A DNA stretch of 64,000 nucleotides. It comes from Kapaibacterium sp044224925 (GTDB lineage: Bacteria > Bacteroidota > Ignavibacteria > Kapaibacteriales > Kapaibacteriaceae). Positions 27,023-38,100 of this stretch are shown here, piece after piece. The stretch's first letter is position 1; every line of letters starts with the position of its first letter. The translations under genes and the position numbers were made by a program. The notes below the pieces were generated by a model, which made no database searches, was not told the origin of the DNA, and was given only the letters and a program-made list of their open reading frames with translations. The DNA lies in contig JBGAJM010000012.1 in assembly GCA_044224925.1 (NCBI GenBank), positions 1-64,000 of the forward strand, given 5' to 3'.

Positions 27023-30000
27023 ATGTCCCTCCGGGCCATCATACTGCCCTTCCTCCTTGCCCTCAGCCTTCTTCCCCTGCAGGCACAGCGCTGGGAGCGT
27101 AGCACGCTTCCGAAGCCATTCGACACCGGCTACTATCTGGATGTGTTCTTTCTTCCGTCCGACACGCGCTATGGATGGGCATGCGACGAGTTCCATGCCT
27201 ATGTGATCCGCACCACGAACGGTGGCGTGACGTGGGTGGGCGATTCCGTGAACACAGGCGCCGGCAATACCAAGCATCTTGAATTCGTACAGTTCCTCAC
27301 ACCGGCCGTTGGCTATTGCTCGGGTCCGGCGGGTGTGTTCAAGAGTCAAGACTCCGGCAAGACGTGGACGTCGGTGCGACCCGATCCTACCGCCAATATC
27401 TGGGGCGGATGGTTCCGCGATGAGAACGTTGGTTGGATCTGCGGTGGAACATGCGGACGTAATGCCTTTTGGCGAACGGCGGATGGTGGTGCCACATGGA
27501 CGTCGTTCCTTGATACCACGAGTGCTCCCGACTGCAAGATGTCCGATCCGATCTGGCGTGCCGAGATGCCCACGAACGTTGTGTATGCTGCGGGCAGCGG
27601 GACCATCTGGAAGTCCACCGATGATGGCGTGACGTTCCAGGTGTACAAGTCCACGGGCGCGATCGCGCGGTGGCACGAAGAGATCTCCATGGTTGGCGCC
27701 ACGATCTGCGTGCCGGGTGCCGGTGCGGATTGCAATGGCACGACCACAGCAGGTGCCATTCGTACGAGCGCCGATTCCGGAAAGAACTGGACGGAGTCGC
27801 CAACGATCGGCGCGATGTTCGGTGCCTACATGCTCACCGCAACACATGGCTGGGCCTCTGGCTATAGTGCGGGTGTATACGAGACAACGAATGCCGGCGC
27901 GCAATGGACGTTGCGCAACTGCGGCATCATCAACGATGAACACATGGACGACATTTGGTTCATCAACGATTCCACCGGTTGGGTGGTCGGCGCCGGCGTC
28001 TACTCCTTGAAACCACCGAAGCACGAACTGTCCGATACGGTGCTGTCGTTCCTTGACGTGTGCAACGAACAGAAGAAGCGCGACACGGTCTACGTGCGCA
28101 ACAAGAACTTCTACACGTCCACTGTAACGGGCCGCATCGCCGGTCCTGATGCCGACCTCTTCACGATCATCGCTCCAAACGGAACGCAGTCGATGGGGCA
28201 GTGCGGCGAGGTGGCCTACATCATCGAATATGCAGCGATGCGTCCCGGGTCCGCCTCGGCAACACTGATCCTCGATTGCACGAACAAGACCGAGACGCTC
28301 GTGGTGCAGTTGATCGGATCGCGAAGAGACCGCTCGGCTGTTCCCTCCGACACGGTGTTCTCCGTGAACCTTCGTGTTGGTGCAACGACAACGTTGCCCG
28401 TTGTGTGGCGTGCTACGACATCGTCCTTTGAAACGCTCGTCTCTGCCACGGTTGTCTCGGGCGACACGCTGAACAAATTCCGACTCACGCTTCCGTCCTT
28501 GGTGGGAGCGGCCAACATCGTGAGCTTCATCGATGCAACGGCAAGCGATACGGGGTGGACGCAAACACGCTTCAAGGTGACGATCGCACCATGCATTCGC
28601 GACACGTTCATCACGCTTCGCGTGTATGGCATCTCGCCGATCTTCAATGCACTCCCAGCCTACACGGTGGATGCCGGATGTTCACCGCGTGATACCATTC
28701 GCATTCCGGTAACGAATACGGGCAATGCCGATCTGTTGGTCTCGCGTGTGAGCGTGACAAACGATGCAGGCGGTGCCTTTGTGCCGTTGTTCTGGCAGAG
28801 CGGACGTCCGTATCCGGTGAACATCAAGCCCAAACAGTCGGACACGCTCGTGGTGGAATATCGCGCGAGGACGACGATGGACCTGGCCGATCTGGTGATC
28901 GAACACGACGACAAGACAACGAAGCGTGGTGTGCGATCGCCATGGACGATCAAGCTCAAAGGCTTGTCGTCGCGCGTTTCGGTCGACGTGTCGCCACGCG
29001 TGATCGATCTTGGAACGAAGTGTCTGAACCAAGTGGCTGACACGATCTTTCGCGTCACCAATAACGGTCCCGCATCCGCCACTGTCTCGGTGGATGGAGA
29101 ACCGGATCGCATTCTCGATCAGTTCGGCACGGCCACGTATCGCAAGCGTGTGCCCACAAATGTGGTGGGCTCGTTCCGCGACACGATCCATGTGCGTGCT
29201 CGCCCGTGCGACACGTCAACGATGGTCATACGCACTTGGAAGGTGGAAGACCTTCGTGTGACGATCACACCACAGCGGATCGAAGACAGTGTGACGAATG
29301 GCGGTACGGTGCGACGTCGCGCTGTGATCCGCGTGAGCGGCGTGACGTCGGCTCGTATCACGAGTCTGCGTCTCCTTCCCGCATCGCCGATGGCCGTGAT
29401 CTCTCCCATGCCAGCACTGCCCGTCTCCCTCACTCCGAACGATAGTCTTGAAGTGTGGATCGATCTCTCGGCCACGGATGCAGGATCCTATGTTGGATCG
29501 TTGATCGTCGACGCTACATCGTCGTGCACGGCAACGGACAAGGCCGACGTGATCTATCGCTCCACGGTGCGTGGACTTCGACTGTCGACGCCACAGATCT
29601 CCATCGATCGACGGTGCGTCACCGGTCCGATGGAAGATTCCATCGTCGTCACGTCGACTTCATCCACCACGATCACCCTTGCCGCCCCGCTCCTTGGCGG
29701 AGCAGATGCCGCCTTCTTCACCGTCACGCCGTCGACATCGCAAGTGCTCGCTCCCGACGCGTCGGTGACCTATCGCATTCGTTGCAGCGCGCCCGTTGTG
29801 CGTGCCTATGTGGCCGATCTTCAGATTGGTCTTGTCACGGACAGTGTGCGTCAAACAGTGCCGATCCGGATGGCGCAACATCGCACTGCATTGCATTGGG
29901 CCACGACAGAGGCCGATTCGATCGTGCGCATCGATGTAGGAACACGCGATGCCTGCGAGAACGCTTTTGTTCTGCGACGCACGTTGTACAACATGAGCGA

Positions 30001-31246
30001 CACCGTCGTGCATGTGCAGCTCGTGCGCGCGGCACCGATCGGTGGCATCGATGGTTCGATGAATGCAACGCCGATCACGATCGCTGCGCAGGACTCCGTC
30101 GACGTGGTCGTGCGCATCGTTCCCAATGCATTGCCCGCCGGTGCATGGAGCGAGCGGATCCATCTGGTGGAAGATCTATGTGGGATCCGTGCGGTGCTCA
30201 TCGTGAGCGGTGCAACGAACAGCGGAGCGCTGGTGATGACGCCACCACGCGTTGACTTTGGAACGATCCCCACAGGCGCTACACGCACAGCACCTATCAC
30301 GATCCGCAATCCGTCGAGCGCATCACGCACCATCACATCGATCTCGTTGGATGCGCTGGCATCACCGAGCATCACACTCCTTGCGCCACCGGTGGGAGTG
30401 ATCGTGCCGCCATCGGGCTCGGTGTCGTTCGATGTTCGCTTCGCACCAACAACAGAAGGCGCTGCATTGGCAACCATCACGATGGTGGATTCGGGTGCAT
30501 GTATCACGACGAGCACGTCGCTCGTGATCGGTGCGTCGCGCGATTCAACCCCACCGGTGTATGTGGCCACGATCAAGACGGGCCGCTATCTCGAGCGACC
30601 GAACACAACGATCGATGTGCCGGTGTTGTGGACCACTGATGTGTCGGCGGCGAAGATCGACAGCATGCGCATTCGTTTGCATGTGTATGAATTGCTGTTG
30701 GAGGTCGACACGGTCACGTCCACGTATCCGGGAGTGTTCTCGGAAATGCACGTCGACAGTGTTGTCGAGTTCACCATTCGCGCCGACAGTACGCGGCAGC
30801 TTGGTACGGTTGGAACGCTATGCGTCCTCCGCGGCACCACACGTCTTGCCTTGCCCGATTCAACGGCCTTTGTGGTTGCCAACTACAACTTGTGGAGTGC
30901 CGACACCGTTGCCCTTCTCGAAGATCCGGGATACTTGATCGTGGATGCATGCGGTCCGCGCTTCATGATCAAACTCGGAGCCGACGTTCGCGTGCGCATC
31001 GCATCGCCGCAACCCGTGCGCGATGTGCTCACGCTTGCGCTCGACCATGCCCAGGCCGATGTGCTTGACGTTGTGTTGGTGGATATGCAGGGAAGAGAAG
31101 TACTGCGTCACTCCGTTGCCATCGATGCAGCGGCCACGACCACCTCCATCCCCGTCCACCCGTGCGCATCGGGTGCATACGTGCTGCGCGTGGGCAGTGC
31201 GCGCGGAGAGATCATCTCCACCGCCATGGTGCTGATCGCGCGTTAG
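27023..31246 (+). CDS. large secreted protein, YCF48/BNR-like N-terminus and T9SS C-terminus
   Basis: ATG 27023 gives signal peptide MSLRAIILPFLLALSLLPLQAQ; a TTG at 27014 is in frame but adds nothing. The 1407-residue product has an N-terminal propeller-like part (residues about 25-330) with repeats of the type TTNGGVTW, SQDSGKTW, TADGGATW and TNAGAQW, as in YCF48/BNR sialidase-like repeats. The middle is a series of Ig-like/choice-of-anchor D domains (for example VDFGTIPTGATRTAPITIRN). A T9SS-type sorting domain closes it (QPVRDVLTLAL through ASGAYVLRVG). It is probably a surface protein; no enzymatic site is evident. A TATTTTGG box sits 6 nt before the start. Confidence 0.85.
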   Translation: MSLRAIILPFLLALSLLPLQAQRWERSTLPKPFDTGYYLDVFFLPSDTRYGWACDEFHAYVIRTTNGGVTWVGDSVNTGAGNTKHLEFVQFLTPAVGYCSGPAGVFKSQDSGKTWTSVRPDPTANIWGGWFRDENVGWICGGTCGRNAFWRTADGGATWTSFLDTTSAPDCKMSDPIWRAEMPTNVVYAAGSGTIWKSTDDGVTFQVYKSTGAIARWHEEISMVGATICVPGAGADCNGTTTAGAIRTSADSGKNWTESPTIGAMFGAYMLTATHGWASGYSAGVYETTNAGAQWTLRNCGIINDEHMDDIWFINDSTGWVVGAGVYSLKPPKHELSDTVLSFLDVCNEQKKRDTVYVRNKNFYTSTVTGRIAGPDADLFTIIAPNGTQSMGQCGEVAYIIEYAAMRPGSASATLILDCTNKTETLVVQLIGSRRDRSAVPSDTVFSVNLRVGATTTLPVVWRATTSSFETLVSATVVSGDTLNKFRLTLPSLVGAANIVSFIDATASDTGWTQTRFKVTIAPCIRDTFITLRVYGISPIFNALPAYTVDAGCSPRDTIRIPVTNTGNADLLVSRVSVTNDAGGAFVPLFWQSGRPYPVNIKPKQSDTLVVEYRARTTMDLADLVIEHDDKTTKRGVRSPWTIKLKGLSSRVSVDVSPRVIDLGTKCLNQVADTIFRVTNNGPASATVSVDGEPDRILDQFGTATYRKRVPTNVVGSFRDTIHVRARPCDTSTMVIRTWKVEDLRVTITPQRIEDSVTNGGTVRRRAVIRVSGVTSARITSLRLLPASPMAVISPMPALPVSLTPNDSLEVWIDLSATDAGSYVGSLIVDATSSCTATDKADVIYRSTVRGLRLSTPQISIDRRCVTGPMEDSIVVTSTSSTTITLAAPLLGGADAAFFTVTPSTSQVLAPDASVTYRIRCSAPVVRAYVADLQIGLVTDSVRQTVPIRMAQHRTALHWATTEADSIVRIDVGTRDACENAFVLRRTLYNMSDTVVHVQLVRAAPIGGIDGSMNATPITIAAQDSVDVVVRIVPNALPAGAWSERIHLVEDLCGIRAVLIVSGATNSGALVMTPPRVDFGTIPTGATRTAPITIRNPSSASRTITSISLDALASPSITLLAPPVGVIVPPSGSVSFDVRFAPTTEGAALATITMVDSGACITTSTSLVIGASRDSTPPVYVATIKTGRYLERPNTTIDVPVLWTTDVSAAKIDSMRIRLHVYELLLEVDTVTSTYPGVFSEMHVDSVVEFTIRADSTRQLGTVGTLCVLRGTTRLALPDSTAFVVANYNLWSADTVALLEDPGYLIVDACGPRFMIKLGADVRVRIASPQPVRDVLTLALDHAQADVLDVVLVDMQGREVLRHSVAIDAAATTTSIPVHPCASGAYVLRVGSARGEIISTAMVLIAR

Positions 31247-32277
31247 TGCGCGGGAAAGAGGCGATGCATTGCCTCGTTGATCGCCGTTCGGAACGACTCC
31301 TTCGTATCGTCTGCACAGGTTGCGTTGGCAGAGCGAATGGGCTTGTAGGCAACGGGACTCACCAGCTCGCATAACCGTAGCGTAAGGTCTGCACCCTTGA
31401 GCGTACGAACGAAGGAACCGATGATCACGTATCGCACTTCGAATGCACGTAACAATCCGATCTCGTTGATCGCCAGCGTCTTGTAATTCTCCACGGCATA
31501 GAGTCCGGCCTTCACATACATCGAGTCGCGCGTTTCAAGATCGATCAGCGTGAACTCGTCCAATGAACTCGCCGCATTTGCAATGGTCTCTGCACCATCG
31601 TACGAGACCACCACTTTATCGGCGAACAGATTCCATACCTTTTGCTGCGTGGTATCGGTGAACTCCACGCCGCCAATGGCCACGAGTGACGTTGGTGTGA
31701 CGCGAAAATCGCTCTCAGCATTTGCATACAACGTACTGTCATGCATGGCCACACACAATGCACGCTGGATCGACGCTAGAATGGCCGGGTCGGCCATGGC
31801 CGATCCATCCGCATCATTTTTATAGCGCATCAATCCATATCCCACCCCGCGCCCTTCCTCCTTCATCCCATCCTTGGCCGCGATCACCACCTCCGTCCGC
31901 ACAAGGTTGCCCACACGTCGCGTGGTGATGAAGAGCGCACCAAAGGCATGCGTGGCATCGATAGCATCGACAACGGTGCGTTTCGATGTTGGGAGGGTGG
32001 CAAGGATGGAGTCGCGAACCACGTTCGGGATGAGCCGCCAGTTGCGCGTCAACGACAGGGCCACGGATGTTCCGGCCTCGACCTTGCCCGCTGTGATGGC
32101 CCGATCGGTCGTGTCCACGTTGATCCGACCGATGACAAAACTCTGATAGATCGTGGCGTGTGCGGTGCCGGAGGGGAGCATTCCGCACAGCAAGACGACG
32201 AGTAACGTACTGGTAACATACCGGTAACACCCAGCTAACAGGCTGCCGATAGTTTCGTGGTGCTCAGTGACAACCAT
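31243..32277 (-). CDS. exported protein of unknown function
   Basis: The 344-residue product starts at ATG 32277 and has a late hydrophobic segment (YVTSTLLVVLLCGMLPSGTAHA, about residues 20-42) that looks like a signal peptide with a long N-region. The mature part is mixed alpha/beta with no motif I recognise; two stretches (VRYVIIGSFVRTLKGADLTLRL and DLTLRLCELVSPVAYKPI) vaguely recall CsgG/LpoB-like lipoprotein domains, but this is weak. Its 3' end overlaps the preceding convergent gene by 4 nt and its start is 3 bp from the divergent TonB-receptor start. Confidence 0.65.
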   Translation of the reverse strand: MVVTEHHETIGSLLAGCYRYVTSTLLVVLLCGMLPSGTAHATIYQSFVIGRINVDTTDRAITAGKVEAGTSVALSLTRNWRLIPNVVRDSILATLPTSKRTVVDAIDATHAFGALFITTRRVGNLVRTEVVIAAKDGMKEEGRGVGYGLMRYKNDADGSAMADPAILASIQRALCVAMHDSTLYANAESDFRVTPTSLVAIGGVEFTDTTQQKVWNLFADKVVVSYDGAETIANAASSLDEFTLIDLETRDSMYVKAGLYAVENYKTLAINEIGLLRAFEVRYVIIGSFVRTLKGADLTLRLCELVSPVAYKPIRSANATCADDTKESFRTAINEAMHRLFPAH

Positions 32278-32279
32278 GA

Positions 32280-35126
32280 ATGAGGTATCCAGTGAAGACG
32301 GTGAATTCAATTGTTTCGGTATTCCTGTTGGCAGCAATGTGGCCGTTGGCCATGCTTGCCGAGGGGACCATTACAGGCAAAGTTACGGACGGAGAGAATG
32401 GCGACGGATTGCGGGGGGCCACCGTTCAGGTGCTCACCACGAAGAAGGGCGCCTATACGGACACGAAGGGAACCTTCCGGATCAAGAAGGTACCGGCCGG
32501 TACGTATTCCGTGAAGATCGCCTTTGTGGGCTACGACTCGAAGACGGTGGATGGCGTGGTGGTGAAGGACGACGAGACCGTCACCGTGGACGTGTTGCTG
32601 GAGATGACGAAGACCACGTCGAAAGAAGTGGTCGTCTCTGCCACGCGTTCAAACGATAATGCAGCGGCGATGCTTGCGAAACGGAAGAACGCATCGCAGG
32701 TGAGTGACGGTATCGGGAAGGAAGAGATCTCGAAGCTGCCGGATGGTGATGCCGGTCAGTCGCTGAAGCGCGTCTCTGGCGTAACCCTCGTCGAAGGCAA
32801 GTATGTGTTCGTGCGTGGTGTGAGCGATCGGTACAGCAACACCACGTTGAATGGCGCATCGCTCTCGACCACGGAGCCCGATAAGAAGTCGTTCGCCTTC
32901 GACATGTTCCCGGCGGAATTGCTCGAGAACGCCAACATCGCCAAGTCGTTCACGCCGGATCTTCCCGGGAATTTCTCGGGCGGACTCGTGCAGTTGAACA
33001 CCATCGATTTTCCAAGTGCATACAGTCTGAAGTTCAGTGCCGGCCAGCAGTTCAATGACTACGTGACGTTCCATAGCAACGAGTTCCTGACGTATCAGGG
33101 TGGAAACACGGATTGGCTGGCCTTCAGCGGTCAGTCCCGCGTTGCACCATCGGACGTGCCTGCGTCGCGTCAAGAGTTCGCACAACTGAACAAGGCCGCC
33201 TACAGCGGCGATCAAGCCGCCATCGAACGCGTGCACGAGGTGGGAACGGGCTTCCAGAACGCGCGTTGGAACACGCTGTACGAAACGGCGCCAACGAACG
33301 GCACCATGGGTCTGACGCTGAGTGCACCTATCGAAGTGGGCGACACAGATCAGCTGGGCATCGTTGCCAACATGAACTACGGCATGAGCTATGCGATGAA
33401 TCGCATGAAGCGCGGTGGTATTCAATCGGACGGAACGCTGCAATACGACAAGCAAGGGTATGCTGCACAGAAAAGCGTGAGCTGGGGCGGTTTGTTGAAC
33501 CTTGCCTATCGCATGGGAACGAACACCACGGTGTCGCTCAAGAGCGTGTACAACCGAGGCATGGACGACGAATCGGTCGAGCTCGACGGTCTCTCGAACG
33601 CCCTCACAATGGTACGTCGTGAATTCGGCTTCAACTACGTGGAGCGACAGCTTGCCAGCACGCAGCTCAGCGGTGAGCACACCGTGGCAGATCTCAGCAA
33701 TGCCCTTATCGAATGGAAGCTCGGCTATAGCGCTTCGCTGCGCAACGAGCCGGACTACCGTCGCCTCACGTATCAGCGCAACGTCGAAGAGCCGGAAGGC
33801 GCACTGACGCTAGCGATCACGGCCTCGCCCTATGGCGATGGTACATCGGCAGGACGGTTCTACTCGAACATGACGGAGTACAGTCGCAACGCCAACTTGA
33901 ACTTCACCATTCCGGTGAACGAGTTCAAGATCAAGGTGGGCGGACTCTATGAGTTCCGCAATCGCAACTTCGGTGCACGTTCGTACACGATGATCCAGTC
34001 GCAGAACTATCAAGGCGACATCGACAACCTTCTCACCATCAACGAGACCGGTCAGGTCGATCATGCACGCACGTTCCAGGATTCGAACTTCACGGTCGAC
34101 CGTATCCTGATGTCGGAAGAGACCAAGGCATCGGATTCCTACATCGCCTCCGAAGAGCTTGGCGCCGGCTATGCCATGGCCGATCTTCCATTCGCGATCG
34201 GAACCACCACGATGCGATTCATCGGTGGTGCACGTATCGAGAAGAGTGTGCAACAGCTCAACTCCTTTGACTATAACAACCAACCGGTGAATCCGCGCGT
34301 GGACGTCACCGATGTGCTACCGTCCCTGAATCTCGTGATCGGACCCACGGCCGACATGAACATTCGCATGAGTGCAACGCAAACACTCTCGCGTCCTTCC
34401 CTCCGTGAATTCGCTCCCTTCTCCTTCTACAATTTCCAGACGCAAGCAGTGGTCACGGGGAATCCGAATCTCACGCGTGCCCTCATCCAGAACTACGATC
34501 TGCGCTGGGAGTACTTCCCGGCATCGGGTGAAGTGCTCAGTGCGAGCGTCTTCTACAAGACCTTCAAGAACGCCATCGAAGAGACCATCTTCCCGTCGAC
34601 GTCGGAAGTGATCTACTCCTTCCAGAATGCATCCGGCTTAGCCACCAACATCGGTGTCGAATTCGAAGCACGGAAGAACCTCGGCTTTATCGGCGACTTC
34701 TTCAAGCCCTTCACGTTCTCGGTGAACTATGCCTACATCCGGTCGAACATCACCGTCACGCAAGGCTCTGTGGTGGACGAGCGTCCGATGTGGGGACAGA
34801 GTCCGTACACATTGAACGCATCGCTCTTCTACACCAACCTGGAATCAGGGTCGACGATCAGTCTCGGATACAACACCTACGGCAAGCGCATCATCAAGGT
34901 CGGACAGCGCGGCGTATATCAGTTCGACGATCCGCATGTGTACGAGATGCCTCGCGACGTGATCGACTTCGGTTTCACGCAAAGCATTGGCGCAAGCCTC
35001 GAGTTCAAGTTCAGTGTTCGCGATCTCCTCAATCAAGCACTTGTCTGGCAACAGGGAGCAACGGCCATTCAGAGCAACATCCGTGGCCGCTCCTTCACCT
35101 TTGGTATTGGCTATAAACTTCAATGA
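32280..35126 (+). CDS. TonB-dependent receptor with carboxypeptidase-like N-terminal domain
   Basis: The 948-residue outer-membrane receptor begins with a signal peptide (VNSIVSVFLLAAMWPLAMLAEG). A carboxypeptidase regulatory-like domain follows (GTITGKVTDGENGDGLRGATV, about residues 29-110), then the plug domain (about 125-235, GVTLVEGKYVFVRGVSDRYS) and a 22-strand-type barrel ending in aromatic GRSFTFGIGYKLQ. ATG 32280 and GTG 32292 are both possible starts. The next gene begins at the stop codon, so the two are likely co-transcribed, as is common for TonB receptors paired with a surface-exposed T9SS partner. Substrate unknown. Confidence 0.92.
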   Translation: MRYPVKTVNSIVSVFLLAAMWPLAMLAEGTITGKVTDGENGDGLRGATVQVLTTKKGAYTDTKGTFRIKKVPAGTYSVKIAFVGYDSKTVDGVVVKDDETVTVDVLLEMTKTTSKEVVVSATRSNDNAAAMLAKRKNASQVSDGIGKEEISKLPDGDAGQSLKRVSGVTLVEGKYVFVRGVSDRYSNTTLNGASLSTTEPDKKSFAFDMFPAELLENANIAKSFTPDLPGNFSGGLVQLNTIDFPSAYSLKFSAGQQFNDYVTFHSNEFLTYQGGNTDWLAFSGQSRVAPSDVPASRQEFAQLNKAAYSGDQAAIERVHEVGTGFQNARWNTLYETAPTNGTMGLTLSAPIEVGDTDQLGIVANMNYGMSYAMNRMKRGGIQSDGTLQYDKQGYAAQKSVSWGGLLNLAYRMGTNTTVSLKSVYNRGMDDESVELDGLSNALTMVRREFGFNYVERQLASTQLSGEHTVADLSNALIEWKLGYSASLRNEPDYRRLTYQRNVEEPEGALTLAITASPYGDGTSAGRFYSNMTEYSRNANLNFTIPVNEFKIKVGGLYEFRNRNFGARSYTMIQSQNYQGDIDNLLTINETGQVDHARTFQDSNFTVDRILMSEETKASDSYIASEELGAGYAMADLPFAIGTTTMRFIGGARIEKSVQQLNSFDYNNQPVNPRVDVTDVLPSLNLVIGPTADMNIRMSATQTLSRPSLREFAPFSFYNFQTQAVVTGNPNLTRALIQNYDLRWEYFPASGEVLSASVFYKTFKNAIEETIFPSTSEVIYSFQNASGLATNIGVEFEARKNLGFIGDFFKPFTFSVNYAYIRSNITVTQGSVVDERPMWGQSPYTLNASLFYTNLESGSTISLGYNTYGKRIIKVGQRGVYQFDDPHVYEMPRDVIDFGFTQSIGASLEFKFSVRDLLNQALVWQQGATAIQSNIRGRSFTFGIGYKLQ

Positions 35127-35149
35127 CCTGTTTCATAAAGGAACGCTCT

Positions 35150-38100
35150 ATGCGCTCACTTCGATACATACTTCTCGTTGGCGTTCTGTCGGCTGTCACG
35201 ATGATGGCGCAGAATCCAACATCCTGCCGGATCACATCACCCAATGGCGGTGAAACGTTCCGTCCGGGCCTTTCACAGACGATCACGTGGGACACCGCCG
35301 GCACGAGTCGTGCGCGGTGGAGGTTCAAGTATGGGACGTCTCCTGCAGGTCCGTGGACAACGATCACTGGCATGGAGAACGTTCTCGACTCCGCAGCGCG
35401 CCGTGGGACCTTTGTTGGCGGCTGGCGCGTTCCTGCACAGGCCACGACGAATGGCTACATCCGCATGGAACTCATTGCCGACTCCAACACGGTGTTCGAC
35501 GTCACCGACGCGGCTTTCACGATCATTCAACCGGAGGCTGTGCGTGTGGACTCCGTGCTCTCCGGTACGTTGACGGGAACCGTGAAACTTCGCAATTCGA
35601 AGATCTACGGTCTGAACGGATTCCTTTATGTGAACGGAACGCTCGAGATCGAGCCGGGTACGATCATCGTTGGCGATACGGTCGGACAGAACTCGGCCAT
35701 TTGTGTCAATCGTGGTGGCAAGCTCATTGCGAAGGGCACAAAGGACCGTCCGATCATCTTCACCTCTGCAGCTCCTGCCGGTCAGCGTGCGCGTGGAGAC
35801 TGGGGTGGCATCGTGTTGTGCGGAAATGCGCGCACGAATCATCCCGGAGGGCAGGCCGCCATGGAAGGTGGCATTGCCGATCCCGCACCACCCAACGGCT
35901 GGTTCGGTGGAACGAATGACGACGACAACAGCGGTGTGCTGCAGTATGTGCGTATCGAGTTCGGTGGCATCGCCCTTACGCCGAACAACGAGATCAACGG
36001 ACTCACGCTCTGTGCTGTGGGACGTGGCACCACCATCGATCACGTTCAAGTGTCGCATGCGAATGATGATTCCTTCGAATGGTTTGGCGGTACGGTGAAT
36101 GCGAAGTACCTGGTCTCCTACGGTGGGATCGACGACGACTTCGATACCGATAACGGATTCAGTGGCTTCGTTCAGTACGGCGTCGCCAAGCGCTTCCGCA
36201 CCATTGCCGATCAGTCGACATCACAGGCCTTTGAATCGGACAACGATGCGAACACGTCGTTCAACGATCCACGCACGCATGCCATCTTCTCGAACATGAC
36301 GTTGATCGGACCGATCCAGGACACGTCGTGGACGGCCGGCAGCGGACCCAATCAATACAATCGATTCTTTGGCTCAAGCTTGCAAGTACGTCGCAACTCT
36401 CGTTTGAATGTGTTCAACAGCGTCTTCGTTGGTTGGCCACGTGGTATGGAGCTGTCCGGCGTTCCAACAATGGTGGCCGCACAGGCAGACACGACGCATA
36501 TCCGCCACAACAGCTGGTTCGGTATCAAGGGTACGACCTTCAATCTTGCCAGTGGTACGCCACCAACGGGAATGGATGCCACGTGGCTCGAGCGCGTGCA
36601 GTATGTGAACACCGTCGACAAGAGCAATCCCAACAATGCCTTCCTCGAAAACCCTTGGGTGGAAGCATCGAACACGTTCAATCCTGCACCGAAGAACGTG
36701 GCACCATATCTGAACTCTGCAAGCTTCACAAATGCCAACTTCGCACTTGTGCCGATCAACGATCCGTTCTTCGAGCAAGTGAGCTATCGCGGTGCATTCC
36801 CTGCAACGGGTGAGCGCTGGGATGAAGGTTGGACAGAGTATGATCCTGTCAATGCCGACTACCGTGCCGTGCCATTCATCAAGGTGCTCTCTCCGGGTGC
36901 AACAGCAGGCGAGAAGTTCGTCAAGGGCACAACGGTCGACATCACATGGGATACGACCAACGCTCCCGGCACACACTATAAGATCGAGTTCGCAACTGGT
37001 GCAGCAGGTCCATGGACGACCGTGACCAATGGTTCCGATGTTGTGGATGCAGGCGCATCGCGCGGCAAGCTGCCTGGTGGATTCTCTATTCCTAACATCA
37101 ACACGACCACCGGCTACATTCGCATCTCCGATGTGAACGATCCGTCGAACTTCGACATCAACGACAATGCCTTCTCCATCATCGATTTGCCGCAGCCGGC
37201 CGTTCGTCTCATCGAGCCGGGCACGAACAACAAGAGCATTCGCGTTGGTCAGTCCGTCACACTGAACTGGGACACCACGAACACGTACCGCAAGCACTGG
37301 CGCTTCGAGTTCGGCAAGTCGGCCACCGGTCCGTGGCGCACTTTGTCGAACCTTGGCAACGTGCTCGATAGCGGTGCACGCCGTGGACAGTTCACCGGCG
37401 CCTTTGTCCTCCGTCAGTCCGACGTCACCGAAACGGGCTATGTGCGCATGACGCTCATGGAAGACACAACGAAGACCGACGTGAACGATATGCCGTTCGC
37501 CGTTGTCACGGCAGCACCATCGCGTGTTGACTCTGTTATCAGCGGACACATCTCCACGCGCGTCAAGCTGTGGAACACGAAGATCTATGGTATCGATGGC
37601 TTTGTCTATATCGACAGCACGGGAGTGCTCGAGATCGAAAAGGGAACGGTCATCCTTGGTGATACACTCGGACAGAACAACGCCATCTGCGTGAATCGCG
37701 GTGGCAAGCTCGTGGCCAATGGAACGCGCGATCTTCCGATCGTCTTCACGTCGAGTGCAGCACCGGGTCAGCGTGCCCGCGGCGACTGGGGCGGCATCGT
37801 CTTCTGCGGTCGCGCACGCACCAATCATCCCGGAGGCCAGGCCGCCATGGAAGGTGGCATTGCCGATCCAGCACCCCCGAACGGTTGGTTCGGTGGAACG
37901 GATGACGACGATTCAAGCGGTGTGCTGCGCTATGTGCGTATCGAGTTCGGTGGTATCGCGTTGACGCCGAACAACGAGATCAACGGACTCACACTTGCAG
38001 CCGTTGGCCGCAGAACGGTGATCGATCACGTGCAGGTTTCGCATGCGAACGACGACTCCTTCGAGTGGTTCGGTGGCACGGTGAATGCCAAGTATCTGAT

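Noticed and set aside
25664..28564. Long minus-strand open frame opposite purA and the start of the 27023 gene
   Set aside because: Antisense to purA with intact catalytic motifs; composition typical of a shadow frame.
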